This document shows positions 1 to 9,288 of a stretch of DNA of 44,006 nucleotides, in pieces (within the stretch, counting starts at the first letter, position 1; each line of letters opens with the position of its first letter). The notes beneath the pieces are model-generated. The model searched no databases. It was given only the letters and a program-made list of their open reading frames with translations, and was not told the origin of the DNA. This DNA is from BJGO01 sp039810885 (GTDB lineage Bacteria; Bacteroidota; Bacteroidia; Chitinophagales; UBA10324), in the NCBI GenBank assembly GCA_039810885.1, contig JBDHXV010000025.1, positions 1-44,006 on the forward strand. Reading direction: 5' to 3'. The position numbers and the translations under genes are program-made.

Positions 1-3000
1 AGCAGCAATTGGATTGGCTATATTAGCTCCATTAAGATCTGTTGTGGGTGACCACGAGTAGCTGTTGCCGCCTGAAGCGGTAAGTTGGGTTTGTTCGCCA
101 TTACAGATCGTTATATCGTTTCCTGCCTGAGCTTGAGGAGCAGCATACACACTAATGATGATCGTGTCCTGTCCCGTACAGCCCTGCGTACTCGTACCTG
201 TAACCACATAGGTTGTTTGAACAGTTGGGTTTGCAGATGGATTCGCAATATTGGGATTATTCAATGCGGTAGATGGAGTCCATTGATAGGCAGTTGCTCC
301 TGTAGCAGTAATATTAGTTGCTGTACCTGGACAAATCGTTTTATCTAATCCTGCATTTACAATAGGCAATGGATTTACGGTAAGTACCATTGCGTCACTT
401 GCAGAACAGCCGTTTGCATTTGTAACTACAAGGTTGTATGTTGTTGTACTGGATGGATTTGCCGTAATCATTGCATTCGTTGAGTTACTTAATCCTGTTG
501 CAGGCATCCATAGATACGTTATGCCTCCGGTTCCGGTAATCATTGTGCTACTACCGAAGCAAATAGATTTATCGGGTCCGGCATTTGCTACCGGGTTTTG
601 ATATATCGTAATCTGTTTATTTGCCGAAGCAGTGCACCCACTACTAGCAGTTACAGTAAGTATTACAGTATAGTTACCGCTATTATTATATGTGTAAGTA
701 GGTGCCGGGAGGCTTGAAGTATTATTTCCACTGGCGGAGTTACCAAAATTCCATGAGTAAGTTGTAATAGGTGCAATGGAATTAATCGTTGTGTTGAAAC
801 TAATAACCGTGCCTGGGCACGCTCCATCAGGTGCTGTAATATTAACTGATGGTGCTGCCGTGACGAATATGGTATCAGTATAAGTATAAACGCAATTGTA
901 TTGATTAGTAACTGTTAATGAAACTATATACTGACCGACGTTTACAAAAGTATGTGATGGGTTAACGCTTGTAGATGTATTTTGAGTACCACTGGTTGGA
1001 TCGTTAAAATTCCATTGATAGGATGTTATAGGTACGGATGAGGTAACAGTACTCGTAAATTGTACTGAGCCATTTTGGCACAAGTAATATTTATCTGCAG
1101 TGAATGATGCCGAATAGTTAATAATATTTACAGGGCTTAAGGGCATTGCATAGGAACAACCCGCTCCATTATTTAATATTACAGATGGTTGATAGTTTCC
1201 CGGTGTGCTATAATTATAGCAGATTGTATCTAAACCCGGCTGTACTGTACCATTACCAAAATTCCAGATAAAACTAACTGAGTTAGATTGTGTTACCGAG
1301 AAGCATACCGTTTGTTGATTACAACCATTGACAGCTGTTGATACAACGTTTGCAACGGCCCCATTAATGTTAATATAGTTCGTTTTTATTATAGTATCGG
1401 TGCACCCATTGCCGCTTGTAACTATAAGTTTAACTGTGTATAGGCCCGGCAAAGTGTAAATATGTGTAGGATTCTGTGCGGTCGAATTTGCACCATTACC
1501 AAAATCCCAATAGTATGATGTGTTGCCTGCCAGGCCCGTACTTACTGAAGTGAAGTTTACAGTAAAAGGGGGACAAGGAGCTTGTGTTGTATCAGCAATA
1601 AAGTTGGCCTTGGGACTTATAACTTTGATGTATTGTGTTTTAATCAAGGAGTCCTTACATCCCTGATTGTCCGTTACAATAAGCTTTACAGTATAGGTTC
1701 CCGTGTCTGTATATGTAGTGCAAGGCGATAATGCCGAACTTATTGTGTTATTACCAAAATTCCAATTAAAGGTAGCTGGAGCAACGGCTTGTGAGGTATT
1801 ATTAAAGCAGATAGGTGCGCCTACACAGGCAAAACTATCTACCGCAGTAAAGTTGGGCTTAGGCTTCTGAATGGTGATATAATCTATTCCTGAGCTGACT
1901 GTTACGCAGCCGTGTTGATCAGTAACACTCAAACTGATGCTATATGTCCCCGCTTGATTGTAGATATGCGATGCATTAACTGTTGTTGCTGTATTTAGAG
2001 AACCGCTGGAGGGATCTCCAAAATTCCACTGGTATGACACGGGGTTGGAGACATAGGAAGGTGTTATCCACCCCGTAAATTGAGCCATAGTCGGTGCACA
2101 AACGGATACCGGCGACATTCCCCAGTTTACAGCTAACCCATATATAGTCACACACAAGGTTCTTCGCAGCGTATCTCTACAGCCATTAACATCAGTAGCA
2201 ATAAGCTCAATAGTATATTTACCCGGCACGCCAATAACGGTAATTCCATTGTTTGTCGAAAAGGAATTGTACAATTGGTTGTTTTGATTTATCAAATTCC
2301 ACTTATATGTATATCCGTCCTGTGAGGAATTCATTGCTTGTAGCAGAAAAGGGGCGCACCCCGCCGTATCAATTAAGTAGAAATCAGCGTGAACATTTCT
2401 TACCTTAATTGTTTGGCTGGACGTGTGAGAGCAACCCGTCTGAGCATTAGTCACAGTTAATGCTGCAACATAATCACCCGAAGAGGAGAATGTACAATTT
2501 AGTATAGGTGAGTTTGATGTGGATGGACTTGCACCCGGTATAGACCATGAGTAAGTAGATGCCCCTACTGAAGAGGTTCCATTCAGTGTTGCCGTAAACT
2601 TGTTAATGCAATTTTTTGTAACAACAAATTTGGCTACCGGAGCTAGAATCTTAATATAATTTGGCTTTGTAATCGTATCACAACAGCCAAACTGGCAACT
2701 AATAAGAGTTACATCATAAATTCCCGTATCTGCATAGGTGTAGGTTGGGTTTTTCGAACCAGACATTAAGTCATACGGAGGCACTTTGATAAAATCCCAC
2801 TTCCAATTATTCCACACAGTTGTATTCGTTGAGGTATTGGTGAATGATATCGGCTGACCAACGCAGGCAACTACCGGGCTTGCTGTAAAATCAACATTAG
2901 GCTTGGTTCCAAAACAAATTAGGTTCGGCTTTACTACCGTTGCTGTACAGCCTAAAGCATTAGTGATCTTTAAAGTAATTGTCCGGCATCCGGAAACATT

Positions 3001-4533
3001 ATATGTATGTGTCGGGTTCTGAACTGTGGATTGTACGACCGTCAGATTAGGAAAGCTTGGATTTCCATAGTCTCCAAAGTTCCATTCCCAAGAAACGGGA
3101 TTGCCACTGCTTTGCGTGCTATTAAACACGACATCTACAGGGTAGCAGCCTGTAGTTGCCGACACTGTGAAGTTTGCAATTGGGCAATCAATATTTACTA
3201 ATGCGGGCTTCGTTAGCGTATCGCTGCAACCCTGAGAATTAGTTACTACCAAAATAGCATCATAACTTCCACAGTTAGGGTAATTAATAGTGCCCGGATT
3301 AACTTGTGTTGATGCAGATGGAACGCCTCCAGGAAATGACCAGGCGTAAGTCAACCCTGTGCCACTCGTTGTGTTTGTGTAGGTCACATTAAGCGGTGGC
3401 TGACAGGTAGGAACGATTCCAGCCTGCGTAAAAGTAGCGTGTGGCTTAGGTTTTACTACAATCGTGGTGCATTTAGTAGCTACACAATTCCCCGGAAATG
3501 TTATGGTCATACATATTTGATATGTTCCCGGATTTTGAAAATCAACCATTGTTTCATTCCCGCTGCTTGATAATAAGTTGCCTCCTGTCGAAGTCCATGT
3601 TATTGATGTAGCATATTGCGCATTAGCCGCTTGTGCATAAGCCAAGAAAGGTGCACAAGCAGTTGTTGAATTTATGGTAAAGTCTGCATTATTTGATGAT
3701 ATGACTACGTAGTTTTGCTTTACAATGGTGTCTTTGCACCCATTCGCACCAGTGACTATTAACCGAGTCCAATGAGTACCGGAACTGTTATAGGTAACAG
3801 ATGGGTTTGCTGTTGTTGAAGTAGATGGTGTGCCTCCCTGAAAGGTCCATTCGTAAGTAAATGGCGTTGAGTTACCTGTGGGTGATGCTGTATAGTTTAC
3901 GTTAAAGGGTGTAGCGCAGCCTATTGGTGTACTTGAATTGAAATTTGCTAAAGGGGTTTGTGAAGGGCAAAATGCATTAACAATTGTCGTATCATCTTGG
4001 CATCCCGATGAGTTTGTTACTATTAATGTTACATTTTTACATCCTTGTGTATTATAAGTATGTGAAGGGTTCGCAATGAAACTACCGAAACCGTTTCCAA
4101 AATCCCATTGGTATCCGCTTATTGAACCGGAACCCGCAGTTGATGCACTGCTATTAAAGCTTACGTTTGTTGGTAAGCAGCCTGATGCATTAGATACGGT
4201 AAAACTTGCTACCGGATTACAAGCGATATTAACTGTTTGTGTTATGATGCTTTGTTGCCCTGCGCTGTTTTTTGCTTTTAGAGAAACCGTATAACTTCCG
4301 CAATTTGGGTAAATAGTACTCGGATGCTCTTGAGTAGAGTTTACCCCTCCACTTAGTCCAAAATTCCACTCATACGATAATGTGCCGCTTCCTGTAGATT
4401 GGTTCACAAAGCTGATAACGGCAGGAGAACAGTTTGGACTTGGATAATTAATAGTAAACGAAGCATTGACCTGCGCATAACTATAATAAGTCATGGACAT
4501 GATTGCAATTAGACTTAGGTACTTTTTAAGCAT
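1..4533 (-). CDS. Giant secreted PKD-repeat protein, C-terminus beyond the left edge
   Basis: An uninterrupted minus-strand frame of 1511 codons runs from an ATG at 4533 to the window edge without a stop. The first ~21 residues (MLKKYLSLIAIM...YSYAQ) look like a Sec signal peptide ending in the A-Q cleavage context common in Bacteroidota. About 15 PKD-like units of ~80-90 residues follow, each starting with a P-x-A-x-F-x-x-x-x-x-x-x-C pattern and holding a W-x-F-G-[ND] core with T-Y-x-x-x-G-x-Y-x-V. Near the edge the units change to a shorter type that starts A-G-x-D-x-x-I-C (three copies, the last cut). That second type usually precedes a gliding-motility-associated (type B) T9SS sorting domain, so I infer that such a domain lies outside the window. 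Probable role: a cell-surface or secreted adhesin or matrix protein. Substrate and partners are unknown. The frame was checked at both ends and at internal points. Confidence 0.9.
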   Translation of the reverse strand, partial: MLKKYLSLIAIMSMTYYSYAQVNASFTINYPSPNCSPAVISFVNQSTGSGTLSYEWNFGLSGGVNSTQEHPSTIYPNCGSYTVSLKAKNSAGQQSIITQTVNIACNPVASFTVSNASGCLPTNVSFNSSASTAGSGSISGYQWDFGNGFGSFIANPSHTYNTQGCKNVTLIVTNSSGCQDDTTIVNAFCPSQTPLANFNSSTPIGCATPFNVNYTASPTGNSTPFTYEWTFQGGTPSTSTTANPSVTYNSSGTHWTRLIVTGANGCKDTIVKQNYVVISSNNADFTINSTTACAPFLAYAQAANAQYATSITWTSTGGNLLSSSGNETMVDFQNPGTYQICMTITFPGNCVATKCTTIVVKPKPHATFTQAGIVPTCQPPLNVTYTNTTSGTGLTYAWSFPGGVPSASTQVNPGTINYPNCGSYDAILVVTNSQGCSDTLTKPALVNIDCPIANFTVSATTGCYPVDVVFNSTQSSGNPVSWEWNFGDYGNPSFPNLTVVQSTVQNPTHTYNVSGCRTITLKITNALGCTATVVKPNLICFGTKPNVDFTASPVVACVGQPISFTNTSTNTTVWNNWKWDFIKVPPYDLMSGSKNPTYTYADTGIYDVTLISCQFGCCDTITKPNYIKILAPVAKFVVTKNCINKFTATLNGTSSVGASTYSWSIPGASPSTSNSPILNCTFSSSGDYVAALTVTNAQTGCSHTSSQTIKVRNVHADFYLIDTAGCAPFLLQAMNSSQDGYTYKWNLINQNNQLYNSFSTNNGITVIGVPGKYTIELIATDVNGCRDTLRRTLCVTIYGLAVNWGMSPVSVCAPTMAQFTGWITPSYVSNPVSYQWNFGDPSSGSLNTATTVNASHIYNQAGTYSISLSVTDQHGCVTVSSGIDYITIQKPKPNFTAVDSFACVGAPICFNNTSQAVAPATFNWNFGNNTISSALSPCTTYTDTGTYTVKLIVTDNQGCKDSLIKTQYIKVISPKANFIADTTQAPCPPFTVNFTSVSTGLAGNTSYYWDFGNGANSTAQNPTHIYTLPGLYTVKLIVTSGNGCTDTIIKTNYININGAVANVVSTAVNGCNQQTVCFSVTQSNSVSFIWNFGNGTVQPGLDTICYNYSTPGNYQPSVILNNGAGCSYAMPLSPVNIINYSASFTADKYYLCQNGSVQFTSTVTSSVPITSYQWNFNDPTSGTQNTSTSVNPSHTFVNVGQYIVSLTVTNQYNCVYTYTDTIFVTAAPSVNITAPDGACPGTVISFNTTINSIAPITTYSWNFGNSASGNNTSSLPAPTYTYNNSGNYTVILTVTASSGCTASANKQITIYQNPVANAGPDKSICFGSSTMITGTGGITYLWMPATGLSNSTNAMITANPSSTTTYNLVVTNANGCSASDAMVLTVNPLPIVNAGLDKTICPGTATNITATGATAYQWTPSTALNNPNIANPSANPTVQTTYVVTGTSTQGCTGQDTIIISVYAAPQAQAGNDITICNGEQTQLTASGGNSYSWSPTTDLNGANIANPIAA
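743..4368 (-). repeat. Periodic PKD-encoding DNA repeat (WNFG core)
   Basis: The plus-strand 11-mer ccaaaattcca, or a variant with one or two changes, encodes the N-F-G / W-N-F core of successive PKD units on the minus strand. It occurs at 743, 1004, 1256, 1499, 1754, 2018, 3074, 4097 and 4358. Consecutive copies in the left part are 243-264 bp apart, which is one PKD domain. This is coding repetition, not a CRISPR-like or transposon repeat. The intervening sequence has diverged, so the array looks old rather than recently amplified. Confidence 0.8.
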
Positions 4534-4591
4534 AATAAATTAATACCTTTTGGTGATTTGTGCCTCTTTACATAATAATTTCAGAAAAGGT

Positions 4592-4607
4592 TACCTATAT
4601 ATAGGTA
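4592..4607. promoter_or_regulatory. Perfect 16-bp palindrome in the divergent intergenic region
   Basis: TACCTATATATAGGTA is a perfect inverted repeat centred 66 bp upstream of the ATG of the PKD-repeat gene, in the 255-bp gap between that gene and the divergent AsmA gene. Its size and position would suit an operator for a dimeric regulator or a cruciform-prone promoter element. The core is alternating AT, so chance is a real alternative. The rest of the gap holds AT-rich sequence and a CTTTAAC direct repeat at 4760 and 4771. I found no exact TAnnTTTG box in it. Confidence 0.3.
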
Positions 4608-4788
4608 TATATTGTATGATATTTGTCTATTGCTTATTCTAAATATATGACAATCTTATGTTTATGCTCTAAAGGACTATTTGTTATCTTAATGAACAAT
4701 TAAAACCACACTAAGCCGTTTTCTGTTAAATCTACAATTGCAATTTTCTTTCAGTATAGCTTTAACTTTACTTTAACGAACTTGTTAC

Positions 4789-7344
4789 TTGCGCAAAAGA
4801 GTTTTGAAAATGGGGATGTATGTGTTGGCTTCGCTGACTGTATTACTACTTATTTTTGCAATTGCGATTCAATTGCTTTTTAGCAATTCTGTTAAAAAGT
4901 ACGTTGTGGACACAATAAATGAACATGCTGTTACAAAAATTAGTGTTAGTGGTCCAATACATTTTTCTGTCTTGAGCAGTTTCCCCTACGTTTCCGTGGA
5001 CTTAAACAAAATACAGATTGACGATTTGTTCAAATCAAAAAATGACTTACTGATTGCCAATAAAATATCTGTCCAAATCAATTTATGGAATTTTATTACT
5101 GGCTCAAACACTATTAGTAAGATTACTGTATCTGATGGCAGGGCAAGTATTCTTGTAGATAAAAACGGAAATGCCAACTATTTTATATTTAAAAAATCAG
5201 AAAATGAAGATGAAGGGAAAGTTAGTATAAACAAGATTGTATTGAACAGGATAAATACAATATTTGATGATGAATATTCAAATCAACATTATGATGGGTT
5301 CATCAAGAGTGCAACCTTATCGGGTAACTTTTCTGCTCATCAGTTTGATTTAAGTATAAACACCGAGGTATTTTTTCATCACGTTATTATTAATGGCACC
5401 GACTATGCAGAATCAAAAGATATTACCTTAAAAGGCGGGGTGTCGGTGAATACACAAGTGGGATCATACAAAATTCGCAGCACAACGTTCACCGTTAATG
5501 CAGCAGAATTTAAAATCAGTGGCAGTGTACAAGACTTAGATAAGCAATTTTTACTCGATCTATTCATAACCGGAGCAGAGTCTGGGATTGCAGAGATCGG
5601 CGCCTTATTGCCAAATGATTATCAACGTTATCTAACCAATTTGAATACCAAAGGTCGCCTCTCTTTTACTGGTACCATTAAAGGCGCTTTAAATCAAAAT
5701 AAGAATCCCGAAATACTTTTTCTCTTCGATCTAAAGGATGCAACCATAGCACATCGCAACAGCAAACAAAAAATTGAGCACGTCAATTTTCAGGCTAAAT
5801 TTTCAAATGGAGATAAACGGAGTTGGAGCAGTTCGTACATCAGTATCCAACAGGGAAGCGCCGAATTTGGGAAAGCACCCGTTACATTTGATATACTACT
5901 CAATCAGTTTAGAAATCCTTATTTACAGGTGAGTTTAGATGGAACCTTCAGCCTCGATATTCTTACAGCATTAATTGACAAATCAAAATATGACGCATTA
6001 GATGGAACGATTTCGGTTCATAATTTCCGTTATCGCGGGGCATTAAGAGATATAAACTCAAATCAGGCTCTGATCCAGTCAGAGGGTGTCATTGGTTTAA
6101 GTAATATACATTTTAAGAATAGTGTGGTTCAAATAGATAATTTAAATGGAAACATTGAGTTAAGCAATGACCTTGTAGGATTAAATACTATTCAATTTAC
6201 TCTGAATGGCACTGCGTTCAATGTATATGGTGAGATGAACCATTTCTTGCCGGTATTAATCCGTGTCATAAACGATGTAAACTATCAAATTCCTAAATCA
6301 TATCTAGTTAATCTTAATATTGAAATAGGCGATTTGCAACCTAAGTTCTTCATTAATCCGGAAAAGGCTGCTGTGACCTATCAGGATAGTATGGCCATCT
6401 TGGATAGAATGCTTCGATGTGCATCCGGAGTGCTCAATTTAAAGATCGAATCCTTAAATCATCAGGATATTCATGTAACACAAATCAGCACAGGAATACA
6501 TTTTAGCAATAAGTGGTTCTATTTCTCTAACCTGAAATTAAATACTCTTAAAGGAACGCTTAACTCTAACGGTGATCTTGATTTAAGTAGAGATGATTTT
6601 ATTCAATTAAATGCAACAATGCAACTTTCTGGCATTGATATTAAAGATTTGTTTGTGATGTTTCACAATTTCGATCAGCAATCTTTGACCGATAAAAATA
6701 TTAATGGCAGCCTTACAACTTCACTTTCAATAAAAGCACAATGGTATAAAGGTGTTTTCCAATCAAATCAGTTACAGGTAATGGCTGATGTTACCATTAC
6801 AAAAGGAGAATTAACGGAGTTTAAACCCTTATATGCATTATCCAAATTTGTTAAAATAGAAGACCTTAAAGACATTCGTTTTTCAAAACTCAGTAATCAG
6901 ATAACAATTAAAAATCGAACTGTAACTATACCCAACACGGTAATTAATTCCAATGCTTTAAATCTGGAATTATCCGGCACACACACATTCGACAATGAGA
7001 TTGATTATAAAGTCAAACTAAACCTACTACAACTGCTAAGTAATAAATTTAAAACCTCAACAACATTCGACCCCGATGCTACTGAAAAAGATCCCTCCGG
7101 ATTATTAAATCTATACATTACGTTGAAAGGCTCGGCTAACAACCCCGAAATAAAATATGACAAGCGCAGTGTGAAGAATGTGATTAAAGAAAATATGAAG
7201 CAAGAACAACAAGCGTTTAAAGATATTCTTCGAAAAGAATTTAACCAGAAAGAAAAAAACACAAATAACGAACAGATTAAGGACTGGCAGCCGCCACAAG
7301 AATATGAATTGATCGAATTTGATGATGATACTATCCCGAAATAG
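4789..7344 (+). CDS. AsmA-like envelope protein
   Basis: 851 residues. A short basic N-terminus (R-K-R-V-L-K) precedes one hydrophobic segment at about residues 9-31, followed by a long β-rich domain exposed to the periplasm. The C-terminal third, which runs from F-K-P-L-Y-A-L-S-K-F through the conserved T-I-x-N-T-V-I-N-S stretch to D-Y-K-V-K-L-N-L, matches the AsmA C-terminal region of Bacteroidota proteins. AsmA/TamB-like proteins are bridge-like proteins linked to lipid transport or outer-membrane homeostasis; the specific role here is inferred. The start used is TTG, because it supplies the basic residues before the membrane segment. An ATG at 4810 (M-G-M-Y-V) is the alternative. It is the first gene of a probable operon, with the histidine kinase 28 bp downstream. 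The acidic tail (F-D-D-D-T-I-P-K) is unremarkable. Confidence 0.8.
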   Translation: MRKRVLKMGMYVLASLTVLLLIFAIAIQLLFSNSVKKYVVDTINEHAVTKISVSGPIHFSVLSSFPYVSVDLNKIQIDDLFKSKNDLLIANKISVQINLWNFITGSNTISKITVSDGRASILVDKNGNANYFIFKKSENEDEGKVSINKIVLNRINTIFDDEYSNQHYDGFIKSATLSGNFSAHQFDLSINTEVFFHHVIINGTDYAESKDITLKGGVSVNTQVGSYKIRSTTFTVNAAEFKISGSVQDLDKQFLLDLFITGAESGIAEIGALLPNDYQRYLTNLNTKGRLSFTGTIKGALNQNKNPEILFLFDLKDATIAHRNSKQKIEHVNFQAKFSNGDKRSWSSSYISIQQGSAEFGKAPVTFDILLNQFRNPYLQVSLDGTFSLDILTALIDKSKYDALDGTISVHNFRYRGALRDINSNQALIQSEGVIGLSNIHFKNSVVQIDNLNGNIELSNDLVGLNTIQFTLNGTAFNVYGEMNHFLPVLIRVINDVNYQIPKSYLVNLNIEIGDLQPKFFINPEKAAVTYQDSMAILDRMLRCASGVLNLKIESLNHQDIHVTQISTGIHFSNKWFYFSNLKLNTLKGTLNSNGDLDLSRDDFIQLNATMQLSGIDIKDLFVMFHNFDQQSLTDKNINGSLTTSLSIKAQWYKGVFQSNQLQVMADVTITKGELTEFKPLYALSKFVKIEDLKDIRFSKLSNQITIKNRTVTIPNTVINSNALNLELSGTHTFDNEIDYKVKLNLLQLLSNKFKTSTTFDPDATEKDPSGLLNLYITLKGSANNPEIKYDKRSVKNVIKENMKQEQQAFKDILRKEFNQKEKNTNNEQIKDWQPPQEYELIEFDDDTIPK

Positions 7345-7372
7345 ATTTTTGTTAGGTTTACCCTGAAACACG

Positions 7373-8548
7373 ATGCGTATTACTTCACCCAATATATATG
7401 AAAGCAAGGAGAGATGGAAGATCGGGTTAGTTGCTATTTTGATATTAATTGTTATTGGTTCTATATTATACACGAACTATCTCGCAGAAAATTTAGCGAA
7501 GGAAGAAAAGAAAAAAGTTGAGATGCTGGCCTCTGTTTTTAAAAAGCTGAACTCTGCAGACCCTGACGTGGATATAAGTTTTATGTTTGAGGTCATCAAA
7601 AGTAATGAAACCGTACCCTTAATCTTAACCACACAAAATAATGAAATTATTGCCTATAGGAATATTGACTCTGCTCTTGTTAAAAAAGATTCTACCTACC
7701 TGAAGCGACTATTAGCTGAAATGGCAGAGAAGAATGAGCCTATCAAAATTGAGTTATCTGCCGATACACATAATTACATTTACTATAAAGATTCTTATCT
7801 ACTAACACAGTTGATTTACTTTCCATATATACAATTCTCAATCATATTATTATTCTTGATAACGGCTTATTTTGCGTTTAGTTCTGCACGCAGAGCAGAG
7901 CAAAATCGTGTGTGGGTTGGAATGGCAAAAGAAACGGCTCATCAGATAGGAACACCTTTAAACTCTCTTTCGGGCTGGATCGAATATTTGCGTGAATCTT
8001 TAGACCCGGAATTTTCCGAAAAGATTGTTCCTGAAATGGAAAAAGATATTGAGCGGTTAATCACAGTTACCGATCGATTTTCTAAAATTGGTTCTACACC
8101 CTCCTTAACAGAAACTGAGCTCGTTACCGTTATAGATAAATTATTAATCTACTTTAAGAAACGGAGCAGCATGCAAGTAAGTTGGCAGTTCAATTATAAC
8201 CCTACGGAAAATTATATGGCAAACATCAATGTATCTTTATTTGAATGGGTATTAGAAAATCTGATAAAAAATTCACTTGATGCCATGGAAGGGAAAGGCA
8301 ACATCATTATTGAACTAACAAAAGACACCGATCGTATTATCATAGATATAACCGATAACGGCAAAGGCATGCCGACAAGACAATTTCAAAAAGTGTTCAA
8401 ACCCGGATTCAGCACGAAGAAACGCGGATGGGGTCTTGGCCTCTCTTTATCTAAACGAATTATAGAGGAATATCATCACGGAAAAATATTTGTACAGGAA
8501 TCCATCCCATTTGTGAAGACACAATTCAGAATCATCTTGTTTTTATGA
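7373..8548 (+). CDS. Membrane sensor histidine kinase, no linked response regulator
   Basis: 391 residues. Transmembrane segments at about residues 17-36 and 155-175 flank a ~115-residue periplasmic sensor region with no domain I recognise. The kinase core follows with hardly any linker. The H-box is A-H-Q-I-G-T-P-L with phospho-acceptor His190, the N-box is E295-N-L-I-K-N-S-L-D-A, the G1 box is D328-N-G-K-G-M, and a G-W-G-L-G-L-S-L-S G2 box lies near residue 355. All catalytic motifs are intact. No response regulator is encoded in the window, so this is an orphan kinase. Its stop overlaps the start of the TonB-CTD gene (ATGA), and the AsmA gene ends 28 bp upstream, so it is probably co-transcribed with envelope genes and may sense envelope state (inference). 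Confidence 0.9.
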   Translation: MRITSPNIYESKERWKIGLVAILILIVIGSILYTNYLAENLAKEEKKKVEMLASVFKKLNSADPDVDISFMFEVIKSNETVPLILTTQNNEIIAYRNIDSALVKKDSTYLKRLLAEMAEKNEPIKIELSADTHNYIYYKDSYLLTQLIYFPYIQFSIILLFLITAYFAFSSARRAEQNRVWVGMAKETAHQIGTPLNSLSGWIEYLRESLDPEFSEKIVPEMEKDIERLITVTDRFSKIGSTPSLTETELVTVIDKLLIYFKKRSSMQVSWQFNYNPTENYMANINVSLFEWVLENLIKNSLDAMEGKGNIIIELTKDTDRIIIDITDNGKGMPTRQFQKVFKPGFSTKKRGWGLGLSLSKRIIEEYHHGKIFVQESIPFVKTQFRIILFL

Positions 8549-9288
8549 AAACAGCATACGCCATAACCGTTCTTATACTTTATGTCAATAGTGTAAATGC
8601 ACAACTATTTGAGATGAGCAGCAGCAAAAATGTGGACTTAACTTCAAAGAAGACAAAATTTGAAAATGTATTCTTTACGATAGACACGAATAAGATGTCG
8701 CTAAATAGTGGGGAGAAAACTTATTATTACGATGGTGTGGGTTCTACTTTTAACAATGGAGTTTTAACCTTGAAAGTGTTGGATTTAAAGGATGATACGG
8801 TACTAATAAAATTCAGCCCAGCAGCAAAGATTCTTGATTACTATATTGGACCTTATGGTATTCGATATTTCCTGGACAAAGTGGAACGACCGAAAAAAGA
8901 TGAATCGGAATCTATAACCGATACGGTTAAAAAAGAGTTAACGGATGAAGAGCTGATAGCATTAGATACAATGGTTTTTGAGGTTGTTGATATTATGCCT
9001 CAATACCCCGGAGGTAAACAAGCTATGCTTGAATTTCTTTCAAAGAATGTTCACTATCCGCCGCAGGCAAAGAAACTAGGTGTGAAGGGCTTTGTCTTAG
9101 TTAATGCGATTATTGAGAAAGACGGCACAATCAAATATGTTAAAGTAAGGAAAGATATTGGCGGAGGCTGTGGTGAAGAGGCTATACGAGTTATTAAGCA
9201 GATGCCTACATGGATCCCGGGAGAAAATAAGGGAGAGCCTGCTCGTGTTTCGGTTGCAATTAACGTTAGTTTTATGCCGAAGAAATGA
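8545..9288 (+). CDS. Secreted protein with TonB C-terminal domain
   Basis: 247 residues. The first ~19 residues (MKTAYAITVLILYVNSVNA) look like a cleavable signal peptide, not the uncleaved N-terminal anchor plus proline-rich linker of classical TonB. The C-terminal ~100 residues carry the TonB C-terminal pattern: P-Q-Y-P-G-G near the domain start, V-x-Y-P-P-Q-A, G-V-K-G-F-V-L-V-N-A-I-I-E-K-D-G-T-I, and a closing M-P-x-W-x-P-G-x-x-x-G-x-P-A-R-V-x-V. In Bacteroidota such domains occur in energy transducers and in soluble periplasmic proteins. Without a visible inner-membrane anchor, direct coupling to ExbBD is doubtful. The start overlaps the kinase stop by 4 nt, so translational coupling is likely. 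The stop abuts the stop of the convergent gene. Confidence 0.8.
   Translation: MKTAYAITVLILYVNSVNAQLFEMSSSKNVDLTSKKTKFENVFFTIDTNKMSLNSGEKTYYYDGVGSTFNNGVLTLKVLDLKDDTVLIKFSPAAKILDYYIGPYGIRYFLDKVERPKKDESESITDTVKKELTDEELIALDTMVFEVVDIMPQYPGGKQAMLEFLSKNVHYPPQAKKLGVKGFVLVNAIIEKDGTIKYVKVRKDIGGGCGEEAIRVIKQMPTWIPGENKGEPARVSVAINVSFMPKK

Noticed and set aside
1..4533. Periodic repeats resembling a CRISPR or tandem-repeat array
   Set aside because: The period (~250 bp) equals one PKD domain and the repeats encode the W-N-F-G core in frame; spacers are coding sequence.
7111..7473. 120-codon minus-strand frame across the AsmA-kinase junction
   Set aside because: It overlaps two well-supported genes on the other strand and has no recognisable features.
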